A DNA stretch of 64,000 bases from an uncultured Roseburia sp. GTDB taxonomy: Bacteria; Bacillota; Clostridia; Lachnospirales; Lachnospiraceae. This document shows positions 38,881 to 50,200 of this stretch, in pieces; positions within the stretch are counted from its first letter, which is position 1; each line of letters starts with the position of its first letter. The stretch spans positions 124,001 to 188,000 of the forward strand of contig CAMWKH010000002.1 in assembly GCA_947174805.1 (NCBI GenBank), written 5' to 3'. The notes under the pieces are model-generated. The model was not told where the DNA came from. It did no database searches and saw only the letters and a list, made by a program, of their open reading frames with translations. The translations under genes and the position numbers were made by a program.

Positions 38881-40665
38881 TTAATATTTGCTGAAATCTC
38901 CCTCCAGAGAAATTACCTGTTCGTTGTCACTGTAGACACTGTCTGAAGTATCCACGAAGGAACTGCTCTGTCCTGTTGCCAAGAGTTTATACTGGCCGAT
39001 GAGAGCTTTCAAAGTAGCTGCCTGGTTAGATAACTGCTCGCTGGCAGCCGCACACTGCTCGCTGGTAGCCGCATTGGTCTGGACAACAGTGGAAACCTGG
39101 GAAATTGCCTGATCAATCTGGGAAATTGCTGTTGCCTGGTCACTGGAGGACACTGTAATTCCGCTGATTAATCCTACAATCTCATCGATGGACTGTACAA
39201 TCTCATCCAGGGAACTTGCTGTCTCCTCTGCAAGTTTTGTACCGTTAGCAATTTTGCGGATAGAATCCTCAATCATCTCTGCCGTCTCACTGGCCGCAGA
39301 CGCACTCTTGGCAGCCAGGTTTCTGACTTCCTCCGCAACAACTGCAAAACCTTTTCCGTGAATACCTGCCCTAGCCGCCTCAACAGCCGCATTCAATGCC
39401 AGGATATTTGTCTGGAATGCAATGTCGTCAATCGTTTTAATAATTTTGGAAATGGTCTCGGAGGACTCGTTGATGCTGTCCATAGCCTCAATCATGGACT
39501 TCATCTGTCCGTTTCCTTCTGCCGCTTTCTCTTTAATGGTATTTACAAGAGTATTTGCCTCTCCTGCCTCGGTAGCATTATTTTTGGTACGCTGTGTCAC
39601 TTCATCCATAGATGCAGTAACCTGCTCTAATGCGCTTGCCTGCTCGGTGGAACCCTGTGCCAGAGCCTGGCTCGCATGTGCCACCTGATCGGAACCTACT
39701 GCTATCTGGGAACCGGATTCTTTGATATTGCTCAAAGTGATATTCTGGTCGTTTAACAGTTTGCGGAATGACTGGCCTAAAACGTCCTTGTCGCCTCTGG
39801 GGCTCACCTCTATGGTTAAATCGCCCTGGGAAATCAAATCTGCAATCTTTGCCTGCTCTTTGATGGCATCCGCCATAATGGAGAATTCATCCATCAACTC
39901 GCCTAAATCATCGTTGTAAATTTTCTCACAATCCACATCCACATCACCCTCAGCAAGCTGTTTTGCTGCCACTGACAATTTCCGTACCGGAATGGTAATC
40001 GCCTTTATCAGCATAAAGCAATAAGCTAAGGTAATAACTACTGCAAGGACAGAAACGGTAACTAAGATAATTGCCATGCCGATTAACTGCTTATCAACAA
40101 GCTCACCGTTCTCCTCTGCCGCTTTCTCCATGGTAGCCATCAATGTCATCAAATTATCTTCCACTATGTCTGCCACAGCCACGCCCTCGTTTGTAAGCTC
40201 TTCCCGGGCTTCTGTAACTTTTCCTTCTTTTACCAGCCTGACAATATCTTCCGCCGTAACTATATATGTATTCATCTTGTCGTCAAGCTCGTGATACTGG
40301 CTCTCAATCTCACTGCCTAAATATGCAAGCCTCTTTTCAAACTCAGCAAAGTTCTGCTCCTGCTTTACTTTGTACTCTTGCATCTGGTTAATCTGCTCTT
40401 CCAGTTTTTCTGGATCTTCATGGTACATGTAGAGGGCATTTCTCAGACGGACCTTCACATCTGCAAAGCAGCTGTAGGACTCGCTGACATAAAACTTTCC
40501 AATGGCATAATTGTCATACCTGGCAGACCTTGCTTTATTAATATTGAAAGATACCCACAAGCCAACACCTGAGATAAAAATCATCAGGAAAATCAAGATT
40601 GCGCTGAACATGATAAGTTTGCTTCTGACTGCCATGTCATGGATTGAAAATTTCTTTTTCTTCAT
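38881..40665 (-). CDS. Methyl-accepting chemotaxis protein (four-helix-bundle sensor)
   Basis: TM-periplasmic-TM-HAMP; IDDIAFQTNILALNAAVEAARAGIHGKGFAVVAEEVRNLA. Confidence 0.95.
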   Translation of the reverse strand: MKKKKFSIHDMAVRSKLIMFSAILIFLMIFISGVGLWVSFNINKARSARYDNYAIGKFYVSESYSCFADVKVRLRNALYMYHEDPEKLEEQINQMQEYKVKQEQNFAEFEKRLAYLGSEIESQYHELDDKMNTYIVTAEDIVRLVKEGKVTEAREELTNEGVAVADIVEDNLMTLMATMEKAAEENGELVDKQLIGMAIILVTVSVLAVVITLAYCFMLIKAITIPVRKLSVAAKQLAEGDVDVDCEKIYNDDLGELMDEFSIMADAIKEQAKIADLISQGDLTIEVSPRGDKDVLGQSFRKLLNDQNITLSNIKESGSQIAVGSDQVAHASQALAQGSTEQASALEQVTASMDEVTQRTKNNATEAGEANTLVNTIKEKAAEGNGQMKSMIEAMDSINESSETISKIIKTIDDIAFQTNILALNAAVEAARAGIHGKGFAVVAEEVRNLAAKSASAASETAEMIEDSIRKIANGTKLAEETASSLDEIVQSIDEIVGLISGITVSSSDQATAISQIDQAISQVSTVVQTNAATSEQCAAASEQLSNQAATLKALIGQYKLLATGQSSSFVDTSDSVYSDNEQVISLEGDFSKY

Positions 40666-40680
40666 GGTAAATTCTCCTTT

Positions 40681-41220
40681 TTATGATTGTTCTTTTTCTT
40701 TAATGTCTTCTATCACATTTAAAACATCCTGCTGAATCAGCCGCTCCGGCTCCAACAGCAGTTTCACCGTGTTCCCTGTCCTAGCCAGGCCATATATATA
40801 CTTGTTTCTCTCTGTATTTTTATGGCTTAAGGCAGGAGGAGGCATAATGTCATCTTCTAAGATGGAATCCACTTCCGCTATTTTTTCCACAATCAGACCA
40901 ATTACTGTGGATTTCACGTCAATAACGATAATGCAGTTTCTGTCTGTGTACTCCTGTGGTTCCATCTTAAACCTTGCCCGAACATCAATCACAGGAATAA
41001 TCTTACCTCGAAGGTTAATCAGGCCCTTAATATAGTTTTCTACTTCAGGTATCGCCGTAATCGGCTGCATGGTAATAATCTCGTTCACATAACTGATACT
41101 TATTCCATAATACTCTTTCCCTGTCTGGAAGGTCATAAACATGCCCTTCTGGCCGTCTTCTTCAAATTCTTCCACTGCTTCTAATGCTTCTACTACTTCA
41201 TCCTTCAGTTCTTCCGCCAT
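40681..41220 (-). CDS. cheW: Chemotaxis coupling protein CheW
   Basis: GMFMTFQTGKEYYGISISYVNEIITMQPITAIPEVENYIKGLINLRGKIIPVIDVRARF. Confidence 0.94.
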   Translation of the reverse strand: MAEELKDEVVEALEAVEEFEEDGQKGMFMTFQTGKEYYGISISYVNEIITMQPITAIPEVENYIKGLINLRGKIIPVIDVRARFKMEPQEYTDRNCIIVIDVKSTVIGLIVEKIAEVDSILEDDIMPPPALSHKNTERNKYIYGLARTGNTVKLLLEPERLIQQDVLNVIEDIKEKEQS

Positions 41221-41223
41221 GTA

Positions 41224-43359
41224 CTATCTCCTTTCCTCGCTCAGTATTAAACCGCCGATATCAAGAATCAGTGCAATGCTTCCGTCCCCAAGCTGTGTAC
41301 ATCCGGAAAGACCTTTGACTTTTTTCACATAAGGAGGAATAGGTTTCACCACAATCTCCTGTTCCTGAAGCAGTTTATCAATTAACACGCAAACCTGCGT
41401 ACCCTCATGTTCCAGTACCACAACGATTCCGTCATCTATCTTTTCATGAGCGTCTGACAGATGATACCTTTCATTCAGACGGATAAAGGAATAACATTCG
41501 CCTCTTAAAACCAGATACTCCTCCCCGCCGGGTTCCTGTATCAGGGAATCCTCAGATACTCTCACAAATTCCTTGATGGAAGCTGTTTCAATTACAAATA
41601 GAGAATTCTCCACCTGAACTACAATTCCGTTGATAATAGCCAGAGTCAGGGGAATAATCAATGTCATCTCTGAGCCTTCGTGCTCCACGCTCTCAATGTC
41701 CAGCCTGCCGCCGATATCCTGAATATTTTTCACCACCACGTCCATGCCGACGCCACGGCCGGATAACTCCGTAACCTGTTCCTTGGTGGAAAAGCCCGGC
41801 AACGTGATGAACCTGTAAATCTCTTTATCCTGGAAGTCGGTAATCTCCTTGCTGCTGTCGATAAGCCCATTGGCCATAGCCTTATCGAAAAGCTTCTCTT
41901 TGTTCAGTCCCTTACCGTCATCCTTAACGCATATATAAACCTTTCCGCCCTCATTTTTCGCCTCCAGGGTTATCTTGCCCTTCTCCGGTTTTCCATAGGC
42001 TTTACGGTCCTCCACATCCTCCTCGATACCGTGGTCCACGGAATTTCTCACAAGATGCATCAAGGGGTCTGAGATATGCTCGATAATGTTTTTATCCACC
42101 TCGGTATTTTCACCGATAACCTCCAGTTCAATATCTTTCCCCAGCTTTCTGGATGCGTCGAAGACAATCCTCTTCATCTTCTGGAAGGTATTAGTCAGAG
42201 GCATCATTCGCATGGACATGATAACTTCCTGCAGCTCTGTGGTAATCTTAGAAAGCTGTGCCGATGCTTTCTGGAAATTTCCAAGTTCCAGTCCCGGCAC
42301 CTTCAAATCGGGATTCTGCAAAACAACGGCTTCCGCAATGACAAGCTCTCCGATTAAATCCATAAGAGCATCCATCTTCTCCACATTCACGCTGATAATG
42401 GTCTGCTGTTTCGGCTGATTTTTTGCCAGGGTTTTTCCTTTCCCTGCCGCCTTTGTCTTGACCACATAATCACCGGGAGCCGGTGCTGCTTTCTTTTCCT
42501 CCTTGGGAGCAGGAGAATCATGCTCCGGTTCCGCCACAGGATCCAAATCATCACGGCCAAGGTTTACGACTTCCCTGCCGAAGTCCTCGGCGGTAATCTC
42601 CTCAAAATCAATCTCCTCCGTCTCACAGCTGCCAATCAGGTTTAAGACATCGTCTTTACCCGTCTTTGTCTGCAGAATCATGTGAAAGCCTTCTGCGAGA
42701 ATAGTGTCGGAACTTGCCTCATTGGAAAGGATGTCGTCCGGTGAATACAAAAGATCTTCCGCAATCTCCTTTAAGGCATATGTAGCAGAGTATGCCCGGA
42801 TATTACTCATCTGAGTATCATTCTTGTAGTGAATGACAATCTTATAAAAATGGCTGTCCGCTTCCGCCACCGGAGCCACATAAAACTGGGCAGGTTCTTC
42901 GCTTTTATTTGTCTTTGGAAGCCGAATGCCCTGTTTCTTAATCTCACCTTTAATACGGCTTAAGAATTCATCCAACTCCTCCAGCAATTTGCTCTCATCG
43001 CCGTCGGGCTCGTCACCCTCCTTGATTTTTTCAATCTCACCGGTAATGAAATCCGATACATCCAAAACTTTCTCCACCAATTCCATATGGGGAACATCAT
43101 CGGGATGGGACTCCCTTAAATAATAGAAAACATCCTCCAGCTTATGTGCCACCTTCGTGATGTTCTCAAACATCATAATCCCCGAGGAACCTTTGATTGT
43201 GTGCATGATACGGAAGATTTCATTGATGTCGGAATCATCAAAACATTCTTCATCCTGTTTTTCCAATATAATGCCTTCCAGTTTTTCCAAAAGCTGGCCA
43301 TTTTCATACAAATAAACGGAAAGCATACTATCTGTGTCTGTATTATATTCTTCTGCCAT
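41224..43359 (-). CDS. cheA: Chemotaxis histidine kinase CheA
   Basis: Hpt IMHTIKGSSGIMMF; LMHLVRNSVDHGIE; GLSGRGVGMDVV-type ATPase box (LSGRGVGMDVVVKNI); C-terminal CheW-like domain. Confidence 0.96.
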   Translation of the reverse strand: MAEEYNTDTDSMLSVYLYENGQLLEKLEGIILEKQDEECFDDSDINEIFRIMHTIKGSSGIMMFENITKVAHKLEDVFYYLRESHPDDVPHMELVEKVLDVSDFITGEIEKIKEGDEPDGDESKLLEELDEFLSRIKGEIKKQGIRLPKTNKSEEPAQFYVAPVAEADSHFYKIVIHYKNDTQMSNIRAYSATYALKEIAEDLLYSPDDILSNEASSDTILAEGFHMILQTKTGKDDVLNLIGSCETEEIDFEEITAEDFGREVVNLGRDDLDPVAEPEHDSPAPKEEKKAAPAPGDYVVKTKAAGKGKTLAKNQPKQQTIISVNVEKMDALMDLIGELVIAEAVVLQNPDLKVPGLELGNFQKASAQLSKITTELQEVIMSMRMMPLTNTFQKMKRIVFDASRKLGKDIELEVIGENTEVDKNIIEHISDPLMHLVRNSVDHGIEEDVEDRKAYGKPEKGKITLEAKNEGGKVYICVKDDGKGLNKEKLFDKAMANGLIDSSKEITDFQDKEIYRFITLPGFSTKEQVTELSGRGVGMDVVVKNIQDIGGRLDIESVEHEGSEMTLIIPLTLAIINGIVVQVENSLFVIETASIKEFVRVSEDSLIQEPGGEEYLVLRGECYSFIRLNERYHLSDAHEKIDDGIVVVLEHEGTQVCVLIDKLLQEQEIVVKPIPPYVKKVKGLSGCTQLGDGSIALILDIGGLILSEERR

Positions 43360-43398
43360 ACTTCCTCCAATCTAAAGAATTCTCTTTTGCGCTGTACT

Positions 43399-43791
43399 TT
43401 AAATCAGATCCAGCTTTTTCAGCACTTTTTCAAACTTCTCCACATCAATAGGTTTCCCCACATAGGCCTCACATCCAAGGTCAAATGCCATTTTTACATT
43501 GCGCTCCTCATTCAGCGCCGTTGTCATAACAACCTTCACGCACTTATCCTTGGGTATCTTTTTCTGTTTCTCAATATTCCGGATTGCCTTTAGCACCTGA
43601 TAACCGTCCATCACAGGCATCATCACATCGAGACATGCCAAATCGTAGGGTTCGTCGTCTTCCAGCGCCATCATAAAGGCATCTACAGCTTCCTCACCGT
43701 CCACCATCACATCGCATTCCCCGTATCGTGACAGTTGTTTATCCATAAATTTACGGCTGGCAAAATCATCTTCTGCTAATAAAATCTTCAT
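43399..43791 (-). CDS. Single-domain response regulator (CheY-like)
   Basis: LLAEDDFASRKF; LACLDVMMPVMDGYQ; VVMTTALN. Confidence 0.93.
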   Translation of the reverse strand: MKILLAEDDFASRKFMDKQLSRYGECDVMVDGEEAVDAFMMALEDDEPYDLACLDVMMPVMDGYQVLKAIRNIEKQKKIPKDKCVKVVMTTALNEERNVKMAFDLGCEAYVGKPIDVEKFEKVLKKLDLI

Positions 43792-43812
43792 CCGTTCCTT
43801 CTCCTTTCAAAA

Positions 43813-44838
43813 TTAATATTTATTTGCTAACAGGCTGTAAACCTTTCCAGCAACCACTGACAAGGGAACCTTATGCTGTACCGCCCCGATATCATAGGCA
43901 ACTTTAGGCATTCCATACACCACACAGGTAGCTTCGTCCTGCCCTACAGTGAGGGCACCTGCATTGCGCATGGCCAAGAGCCCTTTGGCCCCGTCGCCGC
44001 CCATGCCTGTGAGAATCACTCCCACCGCATTCTTTCCAGCCACTTTCGCAACAGAGTGGAACAGTACATCCACGGAAGGACAATGGCCGTTTACTTTATC
44101 CGTGCCGTTGCATTCTACCTGGTAAGCTCCCGCTACTTTCACAAGGCGCATGTGTTTATCCCCCGGTGCGATAAGCACCTGGCCAGGAAGAACCCTGTCG
44201 CCTGTCTGCGCCTCCTTCACCGCCACTTCACACTGGTTGTTGAGACGGTCCGCATACATTTTCGTAAACCCGGGAGGCATATGCTGAACAATCACCACTC
44301 CGGGAATATCCCTCTTAAATTTCTTTACCACCTCATAGATGGCCTCTGTGCCTCCGGTGGACGCCCCGATTGCCACAATGCGGTCTGTCCCCACATTGAG
44401 ACGTGCAAATACAGAATTGGTTTCCGCCCGTTTCATTTTCCCCACTTTGGCTGTGGAGGCAATTTTCACTTTTGCCGCCAGCTCCTGGGTGAGAAAAGCG
44501 TTGAGCTGGGCTCTGTTTAAATTATCCGGCTTATTCACAAAATCCACCGCCCCGGCATCTAAGGCATCAAAAACCTTATCGCTTAAGGCGCTGATCATAA
44601 CCACCGGCAACGGATACTGAGGCATAAGTTTTTTCAGAAACTCAATGCCGTTCATTCTTGGAAGTTCCACGTCAAGCGTCATAACATCTGGCTTATATTT
44701 TAGAATCGCATCCCTCGCCTCGTATACATCCTCCGCCTGGGCAACCACTTCGATATTCGGGTCTGCATTTAACCCCTGCACAAGCAAATTGCGAAAAACC
44801 ATGGAATCATCTACAACTAATACTTTAATCGGCCTCAT
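43813..44838 (-). CDS. cheB: Protein-glutamate methylesterase CheB
   Basis: REC plus GASTGGTEAI, VQHMPPGFT, LTGMGGDGAKGL catalytic motifs. Confidence 0.95.
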   Translation of the reverse strand: MRPIKVLVVDDSMVFRNLLVQGLNADPNIEVVAQAEDVYEARDAILKYKPDVMTLDVELPRMNGIEFLKKLMPQYPLPVVMISALSDKVFDALDAGAVDFVNKPDNLNRAQLNAFLTQELAAKVKIASTAKVGKMKRAETNSVFARLNVGTDRIVAIGASTGGTEAIYEVVKKFKRDIPGVVIVQHMPPGFTKMYADRLNNQCEVAVKEAQTGDRVLPGQVLIAPGDKHMRLVKVAGAYQVECNGTDKVNGHCPSVDVLFHSVAKVAGKNAVGVILTGMGGDGAKGLLAMRNAGALTVGQDEATCVVYGMPKVAYDIGAVQHKVPLSVVAGKVYSLLANKY

Positions 44839-44864
44839 TATAAATCCCCTGCTTTCTATTGCTT

Positions 44865-45671
44865 TTAAACTTTCCTATATATAGATGGCTGAACATACTG
44901 AAACTGTGTTTTGTCCCGGTCAAGGCTCTCTGTAGTACCGATAAACAGATATCCTCCCGGCTCCGTAAAATCGTAAATCTTCTTAACAAGTTCGTATTTC
45001 GTATCATCCTCAAAATAAATCATAACATTCCGCAGAAAGACAACGTGAAACTTTCTCTTAAAAGGAAAAGGACTCATCAAATTAAACTTACGGTAAATCA
45101 CTTGTTTCTTTAATTCGTCTTTTACCTGAAATTCTTCTGCGCTGATTTGTTTAAAATACTTCTGTTTCCAATGGGAGGGAATCGGTGCAATCTCCTCTTT
45201 TAAATAAACGCCTTTGATGGCATGTTCCAGTACTCTGGTGGATACATCCGTGGCTAAAATCCTGGTATCCCATTGGGAACTCTCGATACCGAAGTAGTCA
45301 AGGAGCACCATAGCCAGGGCGTAAGGTTCCTCCCCCGTGGAAGATGCCCCGGACCAGAGCCGCAAATCCCGCTCCCCGCCGGCCTTCTGTCTCACCCAGG
45401 GAAGGACCACATTTCTAAGATAGTCAAAATGGGTGCTCTCCCGCATAAAATATGTATGGTTCGTCGTCAACACGTTAATTAAGTCGACCGCCTCCCCCCC
45501 TTTGGGATTTGACTCGACTTTCTTGATATATTCATCGCAGCTTGCATAGCCGTTTCGCACAAGGTAATTTTCCAGCCTTCCGCCTACCAGCACTCTTTTC
45601 TGGCTCAAATCTATGCCATAATTCCCCTTTACATATGCTACGATCCGCCTAAATTCATTGTCGGTAATCAC
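44865..45671 (-). CDS. cheR: CheR-type protein-glutamate methyltransferase
   Basis: NHTYFMREST; LRLWSGASSTGEEPYALAM; FLRNVMIYF. Confidence 0.95.
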   Translation of the reverse strand: MITDNEFRRIVAYVKGNYGIDLSQKRVLVGGRLENYLVRNGYASCDEYIKKVESNPKGGEAVDLINVLTTNHTYFMRESTHFDYLRNVVLPWVRQKAGGERDLRLWSGASSTGEEPYALAMVLLDYFGIESSQWDTRILATDVSTRVLEHAIKGVYLKEEIAPIPSHWKQKYFKQISAEEFQVKDELKKQVIYRKFNLMSPFPFKRKFHVVFLRNVMIYFEDDTKYELVKKIYDFTEPGGYLFIGTTESLDRDKTQFQYVQPSIYRKV

Positions 45672-45816
45672 TTACTCCTGCCTCCCAAACATCAAGTTCG
45701 TGTTCTCTCTTGTATTTTATTATATATACACCTTAATATGATACCTCTTTTATATCTCTTTGTCAATGTTTTTACACGAAGTAGGTGCCTCCTATATCCT
45801 TCCAAAATAGGATTTA

Positions 45817-46194
45817 TCAGGAATTTGCCTGATTCCTCAGGGCCTTCTCAATGCGCAGGCGAAGCTCCTGGGGATCAAAGGGTTTTAACACATAATCGCA
45901 GATTCCCAGCCTCTGGGTTTCCACAATGCTTCTCTTGTCGCCCCTTGCGGTAAGCATGATCACCGGTATGTCAGTGCCGTTTTCCATTTCACGTATCTGT
46001 TTCAGGGTCTCGATTCCGTCCATGTTATCCATTTTAATATCAAGAAGTATAAGGTCCGGCTTCTCGTTTTTTAAATACCTAAGGGCCCTGTCACCAGAAT
46101 TTGCGGTAATCACTTCATATCTGTCCTTTAACTTCTGCTCCACTGTAGACAAATTTATAACACTGTCATCCACTACTAAAATACGCATTCGCAT
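45817..46194 (-). CDS. Response regulator receiver protein
   Basis: ILVVDDSVINLSTVEQKL; LILLDIKMDNMDGIE. Confidence 0.92.
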   Translation of the reverse strand: MRMRILVVDDSVINLSTVEQKLKDRYEVITANSGDRALRYLKNEKPDLILLDIKMDNMDGIETLKQIREMENGTDIPVIMLTARGDKRSIVETQRLGICDYVLKPFDPQELRLRIEKALRNQANS

Positions 46195-46195
46195 G

Positions 46196-47257
46196 TCATA
46201 ACTCCTCCTCGACTAAACAATCCAAAAGTTCCTGCAAAAGCTGTTCCGCCCTGCTGTCCTCATACAGTTTAAGCTGTTCTTCTATCTCTGTCAACCTCTC
46301 CCTGACGTCTTCCAAAACGTTACAGCGCAGCAGGTTTTCTATTTTTTTCAGGCATTCCCTGGAACGGAAATTGAAAACCTGCTCCAAAGCTGCCTTAAGT
46401 TCTGTGATTAATGTATCTCTTGACAAGGGTATACCGCCCTGTCCCCTCTCTTCCTCCAAGGTTTTCAGGTAATTTTGTATACGTTCTAACTGCTTTTCAT
46501 AGGCAGCCAAAAGTTCAGGGAAATTCCGGGAAATCAATTCCCCGTCTCCCCGCTCCGCAGCTCTCTCCTGCTCCAAAAACAATTTGGATAGTTCCAAGGC
46601 CCCGATATTGGCGGAGGCGCTTTTCAGACCGTGAACCTCCACTTCATATTTCCTGAAATTTTTATCGGCAAAAAGTTGTTCCAAAAGTTCCTTTTTACGC
46701 TTTCCATCTAAGACATAAAGTTTTAAAAGTTCCTGGTAATCTTCCAGGGAATCTCCGTGGTATTCTTGCGCCAAGTCTCTGTCAATCCCGGGAATGTGAA
46801 GTTCAGAAAACCCCGGGTCAGCCTCCCCCTGCAAAACATCTTCTTGAAACTCCTCCCCAAACTCCCAAAACCCCCACTGGGAAAGCACCTGGTTTAACTG
46901 CTCCCTGTGCAGGGGCTTCGTGAGAAAATCCTGAAAACCACTGGTGAGAAACTTCTCTTTCAACCCCTCCGTTTCATTGGCAGTGAGTCCCACAATCACA
47001 GGATTCTTCCCGTTTCCGCCGCACTCCCTGCGAATCTTTTCCACCGCCTGGATGCCATCCATATCCGGCATCATAAGATCCATAAAAATCAAGTCAAATT
47101 TTATGCCCTTCACCAGATCAATGGCCTGAAAACCACCCTCTGCCTCCCAGAGCTGAAAATGATATGTACTCAAAAAATCTTTGGCAACTTCCCTGTTAAT
47201 CAGATTGTCATCCACCACAAGGACTTTATACGCTTTTGCCGCAAACATATTTTCCAT
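46196..47257 (-). CDS. REC-Hpt phosphorelay protein
   Basis: VLVVDDNLINREVAKDFL, LIFMDLMMPDMDG; Hpt VHGLKSASANIGALELSKLF. Confidence 0.88.
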   Translation of the reverse strand: MENMFAAKAYKVLVVDDNLINREVAKDFLSTYHFQLWEAEGGFQAIDLVKGIKFDLIFMDLMMPDMDGIQAVEKIRRECGGNGKNPVIVGLTANETEGLKEKFLTSGFQDFLTKPLHREQLNQVLSQWGFWEFGEEFQEDVLQGEADPGFSELHIPGIDRDLAQEYHGDSLEDYQELLKLYVLDGKRKKELLEQLFADKNFRKYEVEVHGLKSASANIGALELSKLFLEQERAAERGDGELISRNFPELLAAYEKQLERIQNYLKTLEEERGQGGIPLSRDTLITELKAALEQVFNFRSRECLKKIENLLRCNVLEDVRERLTEIEEQLKLYEDSRAEQLLQELLDCLVEEEL

Positions 47258-47276
47258 ATTTTATCCCTTACTCTTC

Positions 47277-50200
47277 CTACTGCAATATGTCATCCAATGT
47301 CTCAAATAGTCCCTTTATGTCAATTGGCTTTGCCAAATGCCCGTTCATGCCGCACCTTAAGGCCTCCTGTTTGTCTTCCTCAAAAGCGTTTGCCGTCATG
47401 GCCAGGATGGGGATATCGGCCAGCTGCTTGTTCTCAAGACTTCTGATTTCCTTGGTGGCCTGGTAACCGTCCATCACAGGCATCCTAACGTCCATAAGCA
47501 CAATCTGATAATACCCAGGCTGGGATTTTTTCAACATGTCCACAGCAATCTGTCCGTTTCCGGCAATCTCTGTGGTAAACCCGGCATCCCCCAGAATCGC
47601 TGTGGCAATCTCCTGGTTCAGCTCATTGTCCTCCGCCAGCAAAATACGCCCGGTATATTGTTTTGCCAAATCTCCTTCTTTCTTCTTTTTCTCATTTTTC
47701 TCAGAATCAACAATAGAGCGGAGACATCTCCGCAGTTCAGACAAGAACAGGGGCTTGCTGCAAAATGCGGTAATCCCCGCTTCTTTTGCCTCCTCCTCAA
47801 TGTCCGCCCAGTCATATGCGGTCATAAGGATAATGGGAACATCTTTGCCCATCTCCTTTCGGATTCTACGGGTAACTTCAATCCCGTTCATATCCGGCAG
47901 CATCCAGTCCACAACATACACATTGTAAATATCATCCCTGGCAACCGCCTGTCGCGTGCGAAGCAGCGCTTCCTTCCCTGAAAGCGTCCATTCCGTGCGC
48001 ATTCCAAGCTGCCCTAACATATCCGTAACGCTGTCACAGGCGTTAAAATCATCGTCCACCACCAGTGCCCTGCAGTTTTTCAGCGCAGGGATACTCTGAG
48101 GTTCTTTCTTATCGGAGTTGAGCCGGAAAGTAAAGCACACATTCACTTCCGTCCCGGCCCCCTGATGGCTTTTCACCTCAATGGTGCCGTGCATCATATC
48201 CACAATATTTTTTGTGATGGCCATACCAAGGCCCGTGCCCTGGATGCCCGAGGTGGTACTGCTCTGTTCTCTCTCAAAAGGTTCAAAAATATGGGATACG
48301 AACTCCTCGCTCATACCGATTCCCGTATCTTTAATATTAAACTCGTAATTTCCACAGCCCTTCGGCGCCCCGGCTTTTTCTGTTATCCGCATGGTGACCG
48401 TGCCGCCGGTTCCCGTATATTTTACCGCATTGCTCAAAAGATTTAAGAGCACCTGGTTTAACCGAAGTTTATCACAGTAAATTTCCTCATCCACAATATC
48501 CACCACATCGATATTTAAATCCATCTGCTTTGCATGGATATCTGCCTGTAAGATATTGCGCAGCCCCTGAATAATATCCGGCAGGCGGCATGGATTTTCA
48601 TCCAAATGTATCTTTCCGCTCTCAATCCGGCTCATATCCAGCACATCATTGATAAGGCTTAGGAGATGGTTCCCCGAGGTCATAATCTTTTTCAGGTATT
48701 CTTCCACTAAATCCCTGGAATCTATATGATTTATGGCAAGGGAAGTAAAACCTACAATGGCATTCATGGGAGTGCGGATGTCATGGGACATATTGGACAA
48801 AAAGATGCTCTTTGCCTTATTGGCCCTGTTCGCCTGCTGCAGGGCATTTTCCAGCAGCGTCTTCTTTTCCATCTCGTTTTTCATTTCCTGGTCTACGCTT
48901 CGGAACCCTAAAACAATATCTTTGCTCTCATCCCACTTTCCTGTGCGCACCGCCTTCGCCTGATAGTATTCTGTATGCCCCTCCGTAGAAATCCGGTAAT
49001 TTACAACATATATCTTCTTATCTTCCAGCTCCTTTAACAGATTCTCAGCCGAAAGCTTCCGGCGCATCAACTCCCTGTCCTCCTCATAGACATACTCCTG
49101 TATGTATCGCTCTAAACAGCCGGCAAGGGAAATCTTCTCTCCGGAAGGCGACGCAAAAATCCCCCCTGCCCTTTTGTTGCTCCTCAAGGGCATCCCCATA
49201 TCCGTATGTAAATCGAAGGAACAGACGATATTATAGTCTATACTTAAGGCATGCACCAGTTCCATCTGCCGCTTCTCATTTCTCTGCTCCTGGAGTTTCT
49301 GGGCCGTACAGTCTAAAAGAAAGCGCTGATAGAAAAGCTGTCCGTTCTCCTGTAAAAGTTTCACATTGCCCATTATATGCAAAATCGTCCCGTCCCTATG
49401 CTGTACACGGTAATCCACACCTACAGTGTCCCCCACATTCGTCAGGGTCTTGATGCACTCCCTCAGCTTTCCCTTATCTTCTTCCATCACGGTTTTTGCA
49501 ACCATGTCAAACCCGTCTGCCATCATCTCTTCCTGGGATTCATATCCCAGTATTTTTAAGGCTGCCCTGTTTATACTGAGCACATGGGAGCCGTCGGCTG
49601 TGTGAAGCATTACGCCGCAGTCGATGGTTGTGAAAATCTTCTCCATCATCTTATTCTTTTCCAAGATTTCCTGCTCGTAAGCCCGCTCCTGGGTCACATC
49701 AATAGCCACACCTGCCGTTCCCATCACGCTGCCGTCCAAATCATAGAGAGGAGATTTATACGTCATCAGCGTGCGGACGCCTGCGCCTGTCTGAATCGTC
49801 TCCTCGGAAACGCAGGTCTTTCTCTTGGTCATAACTTCCCGCTCCGATTCGATACAGGCCGGGTCATCCTGCTCCACATCCCAGATGTACGCATGGCCCC
49901 GGCCCTGGACCTGCTGCTTCGTCTTGTTGACTACTTTACAAAAACTTTCATTCACTTTCTCATGAATGCCGTCCTTATCTTTATACCATACAAGATTGGG
50001 CACACCGTCAAGGGTGGTTTCAAAAAAGTGCCTTGTCTCCCAGGCATCTTTGCTCAATTTAAACGCCTGCTGCCATCTGAGAAAACGAAACTCTGTCTCC
50101 CCCTGTGACATAGGGCAAACCCAGATATCGTGTATCCCTCGGATGTTTTCTGAGAGAAATTCCGTCTGACTTTTATCTGCAAGCAAAATCAGTTCCGCAT

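Noticed and set aside
43873-44520. 215-aa plus-strand ORF opposite cheB
   Set aside because: Antisense to conserved CheB coding sequence; no independent support.
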